In this document: in pieces, positions 40,540-51,660 of the stretch
Position numbering within the stretch: position 1 is the stretch's first letter
Layout of the letters: each line of letters starts with the position of its first letter
Assembly (NCBI GenBank): GCA_001970955.1
Contig: MPUH01000152.1
Coordinates: 29,721 to 93,720 of the forward strand
From: Stentor coeruleus
Taxonomy: Eukaryota > Ciliophora > Heterotrichea > Heterotrichida > Stentoridae
DNA: 64,000 nucleotides
Reading direction: 5' to 3'
Notes under the pieces: model-generated
What the model saw: the letters and a program-made list of their open reading frames with translations, nothing else
Told to the model about the DNA's origin: nothing
Database searches by the model: none
Translations under genes and position numbers: made by a program

Positions 40540-40686
40540 TTTCAGGGGGACTTGGCTTGACTTTTTCAGTAAAGTTGTATAGTTTTACCTGATTTCATAA
40601 AAATATTTCTGTTTCAGGGGGACTTGGCTTGACTTTTTCAGTAAAGTTGTATAGTTTTACCTGATTTCATAAAAATATTTCTGTTT
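40540..40686. repeat. 72-bp tandem duplication
   Basis: A unit beginning ttcagggggacttggcttg occurs twice head to tail (second copy offset by 72 bp), without an N. 72 is a multiple of three, so on the minus strand the duplication would be in frame. Confidence 0.88.
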
Positions 40687-40701
40687 AAAGAGTTTTTGTC
40701 C

Positions 40702-40821
40702 TGATCTAGGCTTTTTATTGTTTTCAAAAGTTTGTGCTTCGTTTGATAATTTTTAATTTGCTTAAATAGTTTTTATATGATCTAGGCTTTTTATTGTTTT
40801 CAAAAGTTTGTGCTTCGTTTG
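40702..40821. repeat. 44-bp interspersed direct repeat
   Basis: Bases 40702-40745 and 40778-40821 (starting tgatctaggctttttattg) are identical, separated by 32 bp of unrelated AT-rich sequence. Confidence 0.88.
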
Positions 40822-41424
40822 GGTTTTTGATTTTATTCTTAAACTCATAATATATTTTTTCAAAAGAAAGCTTTTCATCACAGTTCCTTTCTCTTAACGA
40901 CCCATCCCAAGAATAAACTTTCCTTTATTTTCTTCTTAATCCTATCAAAATACCCATGAATCTTCTAAGTTATTCTAGAGCTCCGGAGAATTTTCTTCAC
41001 CTCCAGCGAAAATTTAAAATCTTCTTCCCTAATCTTTTTGCATCATAAATACTTCAGCTTAAAACAACTTTTTATTTACTACTGCACATCCCTTTAAAAG
41101 AAGTCAAAGCCTTCTCAGCAATCAACCTCTTTTCTCCAAAAACTTATGAAAATTTTACAATTAAATGTATTTCTGATTAGATATCATCAAGTTTAATTAT
41201 TTTTTCAGTCATTTATAACAAAAAAAGCTATAAGAACCAGAATTATTTATTCTGTAAAATTTCATCTTTAGTCTTATATCATTTTAGTACCTTAGAAAAA
41301 AATTCTAAGCAAGGACTATATAAATTATATTTATGATATTATAAATAAATATTTGGAGTAGAATTTTGGAGAGATTTTATGTTAGATAGGCTTATGGCTA
41401 GGGTAGTTTAAATTATGTCTTAAT

Positions 41425-41916
41425 CTAAATTTGTTGGTGGATAATAGACTGAGTTTTTTGAGAGGCCCTTTGCGAACACTTTTGCAAATGGGTCTTGTAG
41501 CTGTACTTGTTATAGCATAGCTTTGTGCAAATTGCACAATTTATTTGTGTGGATCTGTCGTGGACTTGCTGAACATGGAATTTTACTGCGTATTTGTCTT
41601 TGAAGAATTTACAGCAAAGTTTACACTTTAAACTTTTTGTTTTTAAATGTACTTTTCCGTAGTGTTGTCGCATTCCTTTAAATGATGCAAACTCGAGATT
41701 ACATTTGCTGCAAGTTGCGAGATTTTCTGGTGAATCAATTTTTGGAGGTAGGCCCAGGGTCTTGTGAAGGATGAAGTCGTTTTCTCCACAAAACGCAAGC
41801 TGGCAATCATGGCATGTGTATTTCTTTATTTTTTGTGTGTTTTCACATGTATTCGGTATATGTGGTGGGGGTAGTCTCGTGCGAGCCTCTGAGCTTATCT
41901 CCAAATTTTGATCCAT
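41425..41916 (-). CDS. C2H2 zinc-finger protein
   Basis: This 163-residue protein is composed largely of C2H2 zinc fingers: a first, degenerate one (YTCHDCQLAFCGENDFILHK, about 33-52), two complete ones (ATCSKCNLEF...HYGKVH, about 69-91; LKCKLCCKFF...HVQQVH, about 96-118) and a fourth of C2HC type (INCAICTKLCYNKYSYKTHL with a terminal Cys). A nucleic-acid-binding regulatory role is expected for this family. ATG 41916, stop TAG. The upstream flank (41917-42360) is G-rich on the plus strand, consistent with the skew seen at other minus-strand genes. Confidence 0.87.
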   Translation of the reverse strand: MDQNLEISSEARTRLPPPHIPNTCENTQKIKKYTCHDCQLAFCGENDFILHKTLGLPPKIDSPENLATCSKCNLEFASFKGMRQHYGKVHLKTKSLKCKLCCKFFKDKYAVKFHVQQVHDRSTQINCAICTKLCYNKYSYKTHLQKCSQRASQKTQSIIHQQI

Positions 41917-43610
41917 TAATTTTTGCTAGATAATTGGGATAATCCAAATATCTAATGTTTATGTAGGTTAGGGTGTTTTAAGATAAATTTTAAGTTTCAA
42001 GGCTTGATCTTTAAAAGCTGGATCATGATTTTAAGATTTTTTTAAAATATTATAACAATATCTTAAGGTTTAGCTTATAAAGGATAATATAAGGGAAATG
42101 AAAGATTATAAGACTTGAGTGTTTGTATGAAATAGTTTTTTTGGTAATTGCTAGGAGTATGGAAAGGATTTAGGATTGAAGAATAGGTTACGAAATATTT
42201 GTATAAGATTTAGTAACCGTGATTTTAGGAATGCAAGGTTGTAGGGGTTGTATTATGCTACTGAAGGGGTAGACTATGTAAATTTATATTAAGAGTATAG
42301 TTAGATAGGATGAATAGGATAGTTGAAAAAGAAATCTGTTGATGGATTGTAAAATAGAAATGCTTAAAACCTTAGTTAGGAATATAATTTATACCTTTTT
42401 CAAAGAAAAACATACAGGGTCTTAAGTTTTTACTATTAGCCATACTAACCATATGGAATTTTGAATTTTTTTTGCCAATCAAATTATGAGGTTTATTATG
42501 GACTTATAAGCAAAAACCTCAGCATTCAGAATGGCCTTACTCAAAGAACCTTAACCCATAATCGAAATTTAAGCCCATCTTAAGCTAACTCTTCCTAGTT
42601 AGCATCATTTCCATATCCATTCAACTTAAATTTCATCAGAATTCGTATTTTATAAATCTGACTTATACTTTATATAAGCATTTAGCATCATCTAGCCTTA
42701 AAACTAACTTGAAAATCGTCCCTATGCTTTATTTAAAGGTTTTCTATGCATTGACTTTACAATACAACTGCATGAAAGAAATATTATATTGAGGATCATA
42801 TGTTAATAATTATATCTAAAATTTCAAAAGTAGTTATATGTAAATATTAAGAATTTTTATAGTATTTTGATTAAAGACACCCTTTAAATTTTTTTTTTGA
42901 TTTTGTTGAAGTTAGAAGCAATGTAAATCTAAAAATATATGAATGTTTGCTTATAATTATAGCCATTATGCTAAAGAAATCAAATTTTGTATATAAATAA
43001 AGGGAAAGACTTAGTTTAAATTGTGATGTGGATGCAAATTGAAATTAAAACTTTCTTAATAAAATAATAAGTATTGAGTTTAAGAACTTTAGGTCATTAG
43101 CTATTTATCAATTTAAAACGCATAACTTTTTGCTTTAGTGAATTTATATAATATTTTCTTATAGTCTAATGAAGCTTTAAAGTAAAATTAGTAGCACTTA
43201 AAAATTAATTTACATAAAACTTTATGAACTATTTCCCAATTACAATAAATCCAAAAAATAATTCTTTATTTATAAGCTTATTAGCACACAAAAACTAATA
43301 TAGTTATACTAAAAACTTCCCAATCCCAAAAAAATCTTTACCCTTTAAAATCAACACAAAAATCATCAAACCTCAATAAAAACCCTAATCCTCACAAAGC
43401 CCAGTTTCTAGAAAACCACCACATCCTTATCTCTAAACTAAAAAACTTACAATCACATCTAATACCCTAAAATTCAACTTATCCAAATCATAACTTCTAA
43501 AATCTAATACAAAAACTTAATTATTTCCCATCTACTTACCTCACTAACACTTATAACATAAACAATCTTTTATGATTCAAATTCTAAGAAAATATCATTA
43601 ACTTATACAT
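41917..43610. other. Gene-poor interval, 1.7 kb
   Basis: No gene, RNA or repeat could be supported. The plus strand is G-rich at 41917-42360 and C-rich at 42540-42700 and 43310-43600. Confidence 0.5.
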
Positions 43611-43865
43611 TTAGTTATCCATATGGTTTTGATACTTTTTAAATATCGATGGAAACCGAGTTGGGGACTGTAAATTATTGCTTTTACCTCGTGGGCTTTC
43701 TGAAGCGTTAGAAAGGTTTAAAAATTTGTGCCGTCGTATTGAAGGCAATTCCACTACTGTATTTTGGCTATGGGATTCTTTGTCGCGTGTATGAGCACCG
43801 AACCGAAGCTTTTTCTTTGTTAGAGTTGGTTCTATGATATAATCAGTTTGGCAAGATGTATCCAT
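43611..43865 (-). CDS. Small hypothetical protein
   Basis: This is an 84-residue frame from ATG 43865 to TAA 43611 with a basic, polar composition (EPTLTKKKLRFGAHTRDKES, RRHKFLNLSNASESPRGKS). The non-AT-driven composition, short distance to a G-rich upstream flank and C-rich downstream flank all match real genes here. No domain is recognised. Confidence 0.6.
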   Translation of the reverse strand: MDTSCQTDYIIEPTLTKKKLRFGAHTRDKESHSQNTVVELPSIRRHKFLNLSNASESPRGKSNNLQSPTRFPSIFKKYQNHMDN

Positions 43866-44931
43866 ATTCTTTGATTATAAGGGAAGTATATTAGAAATCT
43901 TCAAGGACATTAGAGACTTAGATTATGATTTTGACCTTTTATGAGTTTGTTGATTTTTTTAGTAGGATGAGAAATGGTTTTTTTATGAAGTTTTGAATAT
44001 GCTAAGTTTGATGGAAGATCGGAGTTTTTTTAGATGGTGAATTGAAAGTTTATGTATAAAAATATTAGTATTTTAGATGGTAGAATTATGAGTTGGAATT
44101 TTTTTGAGGAAAATATTGTATTTGGGTAGACTCGAGTTTTAGGTTTAGGATTGGGTGTTGGAGAATTTTTGCATTTTATTGCTTATTTAAGGTTATTTTG
44201 ATTTGAATTTTTGGGCTAGAGTATGTGCTAGAGGATTGGGGATAGGCTTAATTTGTATTTGAAAATAATGATTTAAAAGTTAAATTAACTTTGATTAGCT
44301 TTAAATATGTATTTTAGTTTTACTAAAGGTTTGTGTAAATATATTTGATTACGATTTTATAAGGAATATTTAAATAGCCATAAGGTGATGGAATATATTT
44401 AATTTAAGTGTACTTTGAATGGTAATCAATTTGCGGGATGCATGAAAATTTAAATCATGATATCAATATAATCTGCAAAATCATAAAATCCTAATCTAAA
44501 TTTAGCATAATATAAATAAAAATATCATTCAAAATTACCATAAAAGCCTATTAATTGCATTACAAATCATTATCCTCTAATTAAACATCTCAAACCATTC
44601 ACTATATCTTTCAATTTGATAATCTTTTAAAATATCTCCCTAATAAGATAAAATGAAATGTAAATAATTTATCTCCATATCAAACATAAGCAAATTAATT
44701 TTAGTTATTATCTATCAAAAGCACAAATTGTATCAATCACTGTGCAACTTTCAAATGACAAAAATTCCTAAAATATAAAATGAAAAATTTCAACTTTTTC
44801 CAGCACAAGATTTTCTCATCAGTCATATTTTATAAATAGACCTATTTATCCCTAAGACTTAGCCCCATTCCTATTTTTATCTCTCCAATTATCAGACAAT
44901 CCATTTATTAGCCTTTACACTTTAATTATTA
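43866..44931. other. Intergenic interval, 1.1 kb
   Basis: No gene is seen. The plus strand is G-rich at 43880-44260 (upstream of the minus-strand gene at 43865) and C-richer at 44460-44930 (downstream of the minus-strand DP gene). Confidence 0.55.
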
Positions 44932-46155
44932 CTACTCTTCAAGCGAGCAGAATTTAGCCAAATCTTTGCTTGGCAAATATTGGCATATTTGACCCATGTT
45001 TAATTTGTGCAGGTTCAAGGCAAATAAAATGTCCATATCTCCAAAAATTGACACAGCCTTGTTAAACTTAAGCTGTAAATACGTAGCTTTTGAATTAACT
45101 CTTATCGACATCGTGTTTTTCGGTATATCTGGAGTTGAAAGCATAATAAAAGGAAAATGTATTGCTGATTTTCCTTTGAGATTTTTAGCATTTCTATGCA
45201 TTAAATGTTGTATTGCGATATACTTATTCAGAACTCCTGTGAGGATTTTTTCTTTGTCTTGGACTTTTTTTCTTAATTTGTCTGTGTCGAGCTTTTTTTG
45301 ATTCACTTCGATTGGGTCGCATTTCTTTTGCCAGGATACAGTTCGGCCATCTCTTTCAAGAACCCCAGCTGCAATAAGTACATTTATTGCATCATAGACT
45401 CGTCTTCTAACGTTTTTTTCTTCTTTGATTCTTTCTGGGCCGTCTGTTACGACAAGTTCATCGATTAATTTGACTGCAACGTTTTTAAATGAAGTGGGCT
45501 GATGTTTACATACTAGTTGCTTTACAAGAGTTGTCAAATGTCTTAATCCTCTTGTAGATCTAGGAGTATCTGTTTCACTTTCTTCTGAATATGGGGTGTT
45601 TATTGGTGATGGGGTTAAATAGTGAGAAGCCTGGGTACTTGGGCATTTCTGCACTTTTTTTGGTAAAGGGGTTGAAAATTGTACTGCACGTTTCTGTGGG
45701 AAAAAGTCATCCCAAAGACTAGCTAACGAAGTATCTTCAGGCAGCTCAAGGCCAATATCAACACTTGAAGCAATTTCATGAATTCCTCAATTTCCTTTTT
45801 AAACCCTACTTCCCAAAAACTCTACTAGAATTCCTTGCTCATAAAAAATTTTGAGCATCTCCTGCCTAACATCTGACTCATAATCCTGCATACTTTGTGG
45901 TTCAGCAAAGTAACTCTCAATATTATTTTGCTGCATTGTATACTCTTGTATCAAAGATTGTCTTATAGCATTAGCTGATAATAACTTAGTAAAACGATTA
46001 GACTTGAAACAATAACCAAATTTTAAATAAGTTTGCATTAAAGTCACGTCTTTGCTTAATAAGTATGTGTATTTTAATAAATTTTCTTCAATATTTGTAG
46101 ACTCTTCAAGCTCAGATATTATTGTGCTGATGTGATGAGGTATATTTTTTTCCAT
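44932..46155 (-). CDS. DP-family transcription factor (E2F dimerisation partner), with unresolved junction
   Basis: The C-terminal part is a DP/TFDP protein. A winged-helix DNA-binding domain is visible around RGLRHLTTLVKQLV, IDELVV and NVRRRVYDAINVLIAAGVLE, the last matching the diagnostic DP motif RRRVYDALNVL. A dimerisation coiled coil follows (DKLRKKVQDKEKILTGVL). DP proteins pair with E2F to control cell-cycle genes. This frame has no ATG of its own. Upstream in the same frame a 118-codon stretch begins at ATG 46155 (MEKNIPHHISTIISELEES) but is separated by TAA (45799-45801) and TGA (45787-45789). A canonical-looking 15-nt intron (45795-45809) would remove only the TAA; a 24-nt intron (45786-45809) would remove both and give about 399 residues. 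Two separate genes are the alternative. Stop TAG at 44932. Confidence 0.75.
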
Positions 46156-47134
46156 TCCCGCCTATTATTTATATTTTCAAGAAAATGTTATTCAAATTTT
46201 TAGTTTAATGCATATGTAGAATTCATGATTATCGCGGTGCTTTCTAAAAGAGTTGGTTTGATTGCTTTGGTTTTGGCGGATTGTGAAAGTGGCGGTTGGT
46301 TTTTATTTGGTTTGGAATATGCTTATTTTTTCACAGTTACGCACTTGATTTTTTGTTTTGGTAGGGATTTTTTGTGGGAAAACTTGGTGTGAGGAGGATT
46401 TTGGGGTGATTTTTGGAGATTTATTGAGGTTTGCAGGATTTTGAGAGGTTTTGAGGGTTTTATGGGGTTTGGAGAGTTTTATGAAGGATTTTATGATTTG
46501 GAGATTAGGATATGGGTGAATAAGATGATTTTTTATAAGGAAAAGAGGATGAAGGATTAGTGGAGGTTTAGTGGTGACGAATTTTAAGGTTGAGTTGATG
46601 TGTTAATGAGGAGTTATAGGTTCTTTAATGGTTGATGCTGAGATTTGACATTTTTTTGAGTTTTAGGATATTTAGGAGGAGAAAAGTTTTGCAGGATAGC
46701 ACACTTATTAATAAGTAAACTAAACTTAAAAAAACATAAAAAAAACCACTGATTTTTGTTTTCCTTACTATAATTATTATTTTTTAATATACAGCCTATT
46801 CCCAGATAAGCATATTTTCAAATCCCAATAATCATTTGAGTATTTACATTCTATTAAACCCTAAAACTCTAAAATCTCTAACATATAGCCTACAATAAAA
46901 AGTCACATTTTTATACAAAAACCAATTCCTCTTTAAATCATAAACATAATTTCTTAAAATATCGACAGTCCTTTTTTTTCTAATTTTTTTTCAACTCCAA
47001 ACTTTAAAAACAATCTCTAATTTCATAACCTAAAATCCATTTCAATATCAAAGCTTTCTAAAATTTCCTTTAATCCACATCATTTTCTCTAAACCCAAAA
47101 CATTAAATCATCTTCTAAATAGATAATAATTCGA
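46156..47134. other. Divergent intergenic region with mirrored skew
   Basis: No gene is seen between the minus-strand DP gene and the plus-strand carboxypeptidase gene. 46381-46440 has 22 G and 2 C; 46900-47134 is C-rich and nearly G-free. The switch near 46,700 divides the two promoters. Confidence 0.65.
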
Positions 47135-48124
47135 ATGGAATCATTTCCAATAAAAATATCGATAAGACCCCAAAAAACCCCTTGTAGTACCTTACTATGC
47201 ACAAGTCTTGCCTTTCGTAGAAAAAGCTTTTACAAAGAAACCTGCCCAAGTCCTTCACATAATAATATGCTACAACTGACTTTAAATCGTACAGGTTATA
47301 AGTCAAAATCAGAAAGAAGTAAACGTTATCATAGCCAAAATACAGTTCCTATAATATCAGCATCTTCATATTGTGTACTTGATCAAAATTCAAACAAAGT
47401 TCTTTATGGGTTTAACGATTTTCAAATTAGAGAAGTTGCATCGTTGACTAAAATTATGACTTGTATTTTATGTTTGAATATTGTGAAGATTAATCAAATC
47501 GATTTGGATATGAAAGTACTTGTTAGTTCTAGAGCAGGGAATACTAGTGGAACTTCAGCAGGGTTGAAAGCTGGAGATACTATTAGTATTCGTGACCTTT
47601 TATATGGACTTATGCTTCCTTCTGGAAATGATGCTGCTGTATCTTTAGCTGAATTCTTTGGTGAAATCCTATATACAAACAGCATTAAACCAATAAAAAG
47701 ATTTGTAAGTGAAATGAACCGATTTGCAAAAGAAATAGGAATGCCATCAACACATTTTGCCAATCCTCACGGACTGATGCATAAAAAAAACCTCGCTAGC
47801 GCTCGTGACATAGGAAAACTAGCATGTCTTGCATTAAAAGACAATATTTTTAAAGATATTGTGAATAAAAAAAACTATTTGGCCGAGATTAAAGGAAGAG
47901 ATGGTTTTATAAGATATGCAAATTGGAAAAACACAAATAAACTATTAGGCAAAGGATTTGATGGAGTTAAAACTGGGGTAACTATAACAGCAGGTCCTTG
48001 TTTATGTGTTTCAATGAGCAATGAACATAATTTAGTTATTGTGTTATTGAATTCTAAGTCTATGGAAGATAGATGGGTTGACGCTAAAAAACTATCAGAA
48101 TGGGCCCTGGGCAAGTATTACTAA
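47135..48124 (+). CDS. Serine-type D-Ala-D-Ala carboxypeptidase (peptidase S11, bacterial PBP5-like)
   Basis: This 329-residue protein carries the complete penicillin-binding/beta-lactamase fold signature of peptidase family S11. SLTK gives the nucleophile Ser103 and Lys106; SGN lies at 163-165 (LMLPSGNDAAVSLAEFF) and KTG at 279-281 (FDGVKTGVT). The family-typical MPSTHFANPHGL is at about 203-214. In bacteria these enzymes trim the terminal D-Ala of peptidoglycan. A eukaryote without a cell wall has no such substrate of its own, so digestion of bacterial prey wall or a repurposed role is inferred. The first 70 residues are basic and non-hydrophobic with no clear signal peptide. The PBP5 C-terminal domain is absent. 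Codon use and AT content match neighbouring genes, so any transfer is old. ATG 47135, stop TAA. Confidence 0.92.
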   Translation: MESFPIKISIRPQKTPCSTLLCTSLAFRRKSFYKETCPSPSHNNMLQLTLNRTGYKSKSERSKRYHSQNTVPIISASSYCVLDQNSNKVLYGFNDFQIREVASLTKIMTCILCLNIVKINQIDLDMKVLVSSRAGNTSGTSAGLKAGDTISIRDLLYGLMLPSGNDAAVSLAEFFGEILYTNSIKPIKRFVSEMNRFAKEIGMPSTHFANPHGLMHKKNLASARDIGKLACLALKDNIFKDIVNKKNYLAEIKGRDGFIRYANWKNTNKLLGKGFDGVKTGVTITAGPCLCVSMSNEHNLVIVLLNSKSMEDRWVDAKKLSEWALGKYY

Positions 48125-49983
48125 TCTAATCTAATTTACAAACTTTATATTCATTAATGATTAATTGTCTTTAATATATTTGAAGCTTATACAAGAAACT
48201 ACTAACAGGTTTTAAAATACTCTCAGTGTTTTTTCAAGTTTTGATGCCTTTGTGGCTAATTTTAAATACAAAAAAAATATCTATTATAGAGGTAGTTAAT
48301 AGAACAGGTTTTTTAAAGAGAAAGTTGAATTTTCAGCATTTTTTTTTGGCTTATGGGATTTTTGATGTTTTTAGGTTTTTGATATAAACTTTCACCTGGT
48401 CTTCTTGATTTTTATGAAGTTTTTCTTAGTTTCACTGAGGTGTAGCCGCAGTGATGGAGAAAACTGACTTAATGCTTTTGAGTGAGAAAAAAATCCTAAG
48501 ATGCTATTTTTGATATAATTTTATTGTGGATTTGTGTACATTCTTTGTTAAATTCTATGGTCATGAGGTTTATACTGTTAACAGTAATGGCTTTATGCTC
48601 TTTCCTAGATAAGTTTTTTTTTAATTTTTATGAAATTATTTGGAGGTTAATCTATATGTTCAAAAAGGATTTTTTTATGAAAATTTTTATGATAGACCAA
48701 TAGGATTTTGTGAGTAAGCATGATTTTATAAACAACTCAATATAATAAAAAAAGAAATGATGTGCTTTTTATAATGAATGATAAATAATATATGGTATAA
48801 AAGTAACTTAAAATGCTTATAAATTGCATAAAAAAGCATATCATTATTTTATAAAAAGGTATAAACCTCTAAATATCTTATTATCTTTAGAATTATTCTA
48901 AAGCCATTAATAAACCCTCAAAAAAAGCATTATAACACAAATATCCTTAGCATTAATTTGACACTGTTTAAATTAAAAAAAAATCTATCAAATGACAGAA
49001 AAAAAATACTTTATATTATAATTTTTACAGATATTTCTCATATAGATATATCTAAAAGGAAAAAGAATATGCTCATACTTCTCCTTATATTCTTTTTTAT
49101 AATATTTTCATAATAATGTTTTCCATATATTATTTGATTGAAAGAATTGCAAATTAAAAAGTTAGATTTGGGTATTGCTTTAGGAATTTGCTATTAAAAT
49201 ATTGTACGATTTAAGAAAATAAGGATAAAAGATTAGAAGATAGGGAAAATATAGAGAAATCATATGTGAATAAAAATAAGTTTATAAATAGGATTTATAT
49301 GAAATCATTAAAGATTATTTTGTGATTGTATATAAAATAGATATTGAGAAGGGATAGGTGCAAATATTTTTAGTTTTAAGGTTAAATTTAGAAGTTTTTT
49401 GATTAATTTTAAGTTTCTTTTGTGAGATCAATTTTATCATCAGTAAATATACAAGAATACGCTTTTTAAATATGCAAGAATAACTTTTTAATTATACTTT
49501 TTAATTTTACAATATCTTTTTATAATAAAGATTAGCATGCTTGTTAGGCTTTACACACAATTATATTAATACAAAAATGCTTAATTTTTTATTTCACTAC
49601 AGAAGATCTATCTAATCAATCCCATTTATATTTCTGATTCCAAAAAAAAAATCATAAACCTCAATCGAAAATTATCATATGCCAAAAGGTTTCTATAAAT
49701 AATATACAAACAAATTTTATCAAAAAAACTATCATAGTCACAAATGAAAATCGAATCTTCTTTATTCTTTAAACTATTCAAATACTAAATTGTATATTTT
49801 AATAGAAATTTACTTAAAAACACAAAATAGTTTATTGCTTTTAATAATAAAAGACAAACAATCATTTTTTTATTATATTCGGTATATGCAAAACTTCATT
49901 AGAAATCTTAAACGTTTTTATATCTTTATTTAAATATAAAATCATAAAAATGATATACTCATCATAGATTTATATAATTAATA
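48125..49983. other. Gene-poor interval, 1.9 kb
   Basis: No supportable gene. On the minus strand 48270-48660 shows open stretches of up to about 35 codons in two frames, separated by stops, without start or motif; a decayed gene is possible but not supported. The remainder is extremely AT-rich. Confidence 0.5.
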
Positions 49984-50229
49984 ATGGGATGCGGGAATTC
50001 GAGAAACGAAAACTCAAAAAAATGCTTAGGTGAAAATCGTCGTGTTAAAACACAAGGGACAGTGAGAACAATTCTATCAATTAAAATTTCAAGAACAGTC
50101 AAACATAAAAAAGGTCTTTACATAGTATCAGAAGTTGCAGCATCACAAGAATTCTCAAAAATAAACTCTTCACATGATTCTTCAAAACTCTGTGTTTCAA
50201 AGCAGAATTCAAAAAACTTGACAGCCTAA
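49984..50229 (+). CDS. Small hypothetical protein with N-terminal acylation signal
   Basis: This is an 81-residue protein starting MGCGNSRNENSKKC: Gly2, Cys3, Asn5 and Ser6 form a good N-myristoylation signal with an adjacent palmitoylation site, so membrane anchoring is likely. The rest is basic and Ser-rich (RTILSIKISRTVKHKKGLYI) with no domain. ATG 49984, stop TAA. It stands alone between long gene-free flanks and resembles the 20162 gene only at the N-terminus. Confidence 0.65.
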   Translation: MGCGNSRNENSKKCLGENRRVKTQGTVRTILSIKISRTVKHKKGLYIVSEVAASQEFSKINSSHDSSKLCVSKQNSKNLTA

Positions 50230-50805
50230 GTAAATTACTCAAGTTTCTGGTAAATTATTATTCGTAATAAAAAGCTAAAATATAATGATGTGTTTGAGCG
50301 TTATATATAATTTAAACATGCAAGTTTTTTTAAAGACATACCTAAATACATAATGTATTAAATAGATGAATTTATGGTTTAATTCGACAGCTTTAAAAAA
50401 CAAATACAATAAACTGAATAAACTTTGCACAAATTCCTATAAAATTTTATCCTCTAAGAAATATATTTTTACTCAATAAGTTCCCAAGAGTTTCACTAGA
50501 ATATTAATTTATCTAGACAATCATTTCAGAATTTTAAATTATCATTAGCTTATCTTAATAATATTTTTACCATTATTTTATAATATCTCTTAAATAATTA
50601 AAACATAATAGTTAGTAAATATGAAATTTCTTATACTCATCCTAGAAAAAGCATATCAAATTATATTTCTGACTAATTAAAAAATTTCCTATATTAATTT
50701 GAGTGTTTTGCTAATAAAAATTTGATATAAATATACATATTATATGTAAATTATAATTAAAAGTTGGTTTATAGCTAAGATATAGATGTAATTACATTTC
50801 TAAAT
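50230..50805. other. Intergenic interval between convergent genes
   Basis: Very AT-rich; I see no gene, RNA or repeat. Confidence 0.5.
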
Positions 50806-51525
50806 TTATATTTCGAAGTGAACTGATTTGTTAACTGGAGTATTTCCTGGTGTGCACCACTTCCAACTTTCTTCAAGATCTTTTTTTTTAAGTATTCCTT
50901 GGCAATTATTTTCAGCATAAAGTCTGGCCAATTTTGCTTTTTCAAGTCTTTCTTTCATATCTCTACCATTTGTTGTTTTGATGATCTTTAAATCAGTCCT
51001 AATCCTGTTAAACTTATTTTTCATATTTTCAGTAGATGATGATGTTTTCTTATTAGAAATTTCTTTAAAGCGTGCAGGTATAGCAGAAGGTTTTGAAACT
51101 TGGTTTCTTGAAAATTTAGGACTTTGGATTTTTAACAACAAGTTTTCAGAAAGCCCTAAAGTGGTTTGTCTTTTGCTTATGTCATCGAATTTCGCCCAGA
51201 ATCTCTCGAGTTTCTTTATATATGGAGGAATGTCTTCAGATTTTTTATTTTCAGTTTGTCTAGCTTCAGTATCTATTTTATCCTCATCCTTTTTTTTCAG
51301 TTTAGAAGTTGTAGGAGATTTTACAACAACAGAAGCAGTCTCTAAAACAGGACTGGAATATTTCATTCCACTTGGAAAGTTTTTACTAATTGATATGAGT
51401 TTTAAGGTATCTAAAAGTTTAGTATCGACAATGCTTGATACAAAATCAGGATTTGAGCCTAAAGGCTTTAGCACAACTCGAGACTTATTAGGAAGTTTTT
51501 TCGGCCTTTGAACACTTAAAGACAT
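50806..51525 (-). CDS. Hypothetical basic protein
   Basis: This is a 239-residue Lys/Ser-rich protein with no recognised domain. The N-terminus (SVQRPKKLPNKSRVVLKPLG) and middle (SKLKKKDEDKIDTEARQTEN) are disordered. Two helical stretches (YIKKLERFWAKFDDISKRQ and RDMKERLEKAKLARLYAEN) are present. It could be a microtubule- or kinase-substrate-type protein, but nothing decides this. ATG 51525, stop TAA. Confidence 0.72.
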   Translation of the reverse strand: MSLSVQRPKKLPNKSRVVLKPLGSNPDFVSSIVDTKLLDTLKLISISKNFPSGMKYSSPVLETASVVVKSPTTSKLKKKDEDKIDTEARQTENKKSEDIPPYIKKLERFWAKFDDISKRQTTLGLSENLLLKIQSPKFSRNQVSKPSAIPARFKEISNKKTSSSTENMKNKFNRIRTDLKIIKTTNGRDMKERLEKAKLARLYAENNCQGILKKKDLEESWKWCTPGNTPVNKSVHFEI

Positions 51526-51660
51526 TAATTCCTACTAATTTTCTTAATAGTCGATAATCTCTTTAATTACTATTAAGATCATAATATCAGAAAATTATAT
51601 CCAAATTTCTATTCACGACCTAACTTTGTCCTATTAAATTCATATAATCTATAATACTCA

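Larger units (their letters stand above)
39420..41040 (-). pseudogene. Possible decayed coding region with internal duplications
   Basis: Minus-strand sequence contains open, charged stretches separated by stops and frame changes: YSWDGSLRERNCDEKLSFEK continuing to about 63 codons without stop near 40,720-40,900, KENSDDYRHEYREYDYRRK near 39,740, and YYEKSQDLKEKTTESISEKV near 39,520. No start codon, no recognisable domain and no introns restore a single frame. A purine-rich strand can mimic coding sequence, so chance remains a serious alternative. The interval also carries two internal duplications, listed separately. Confidence 0.35.

Noticed and set aside
48270-48660. Possible decayed minus-strand gene after the carboxypeptidase
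   Set aside because: Open stretches are at most about 35 codons, in two frames, with no family motif.
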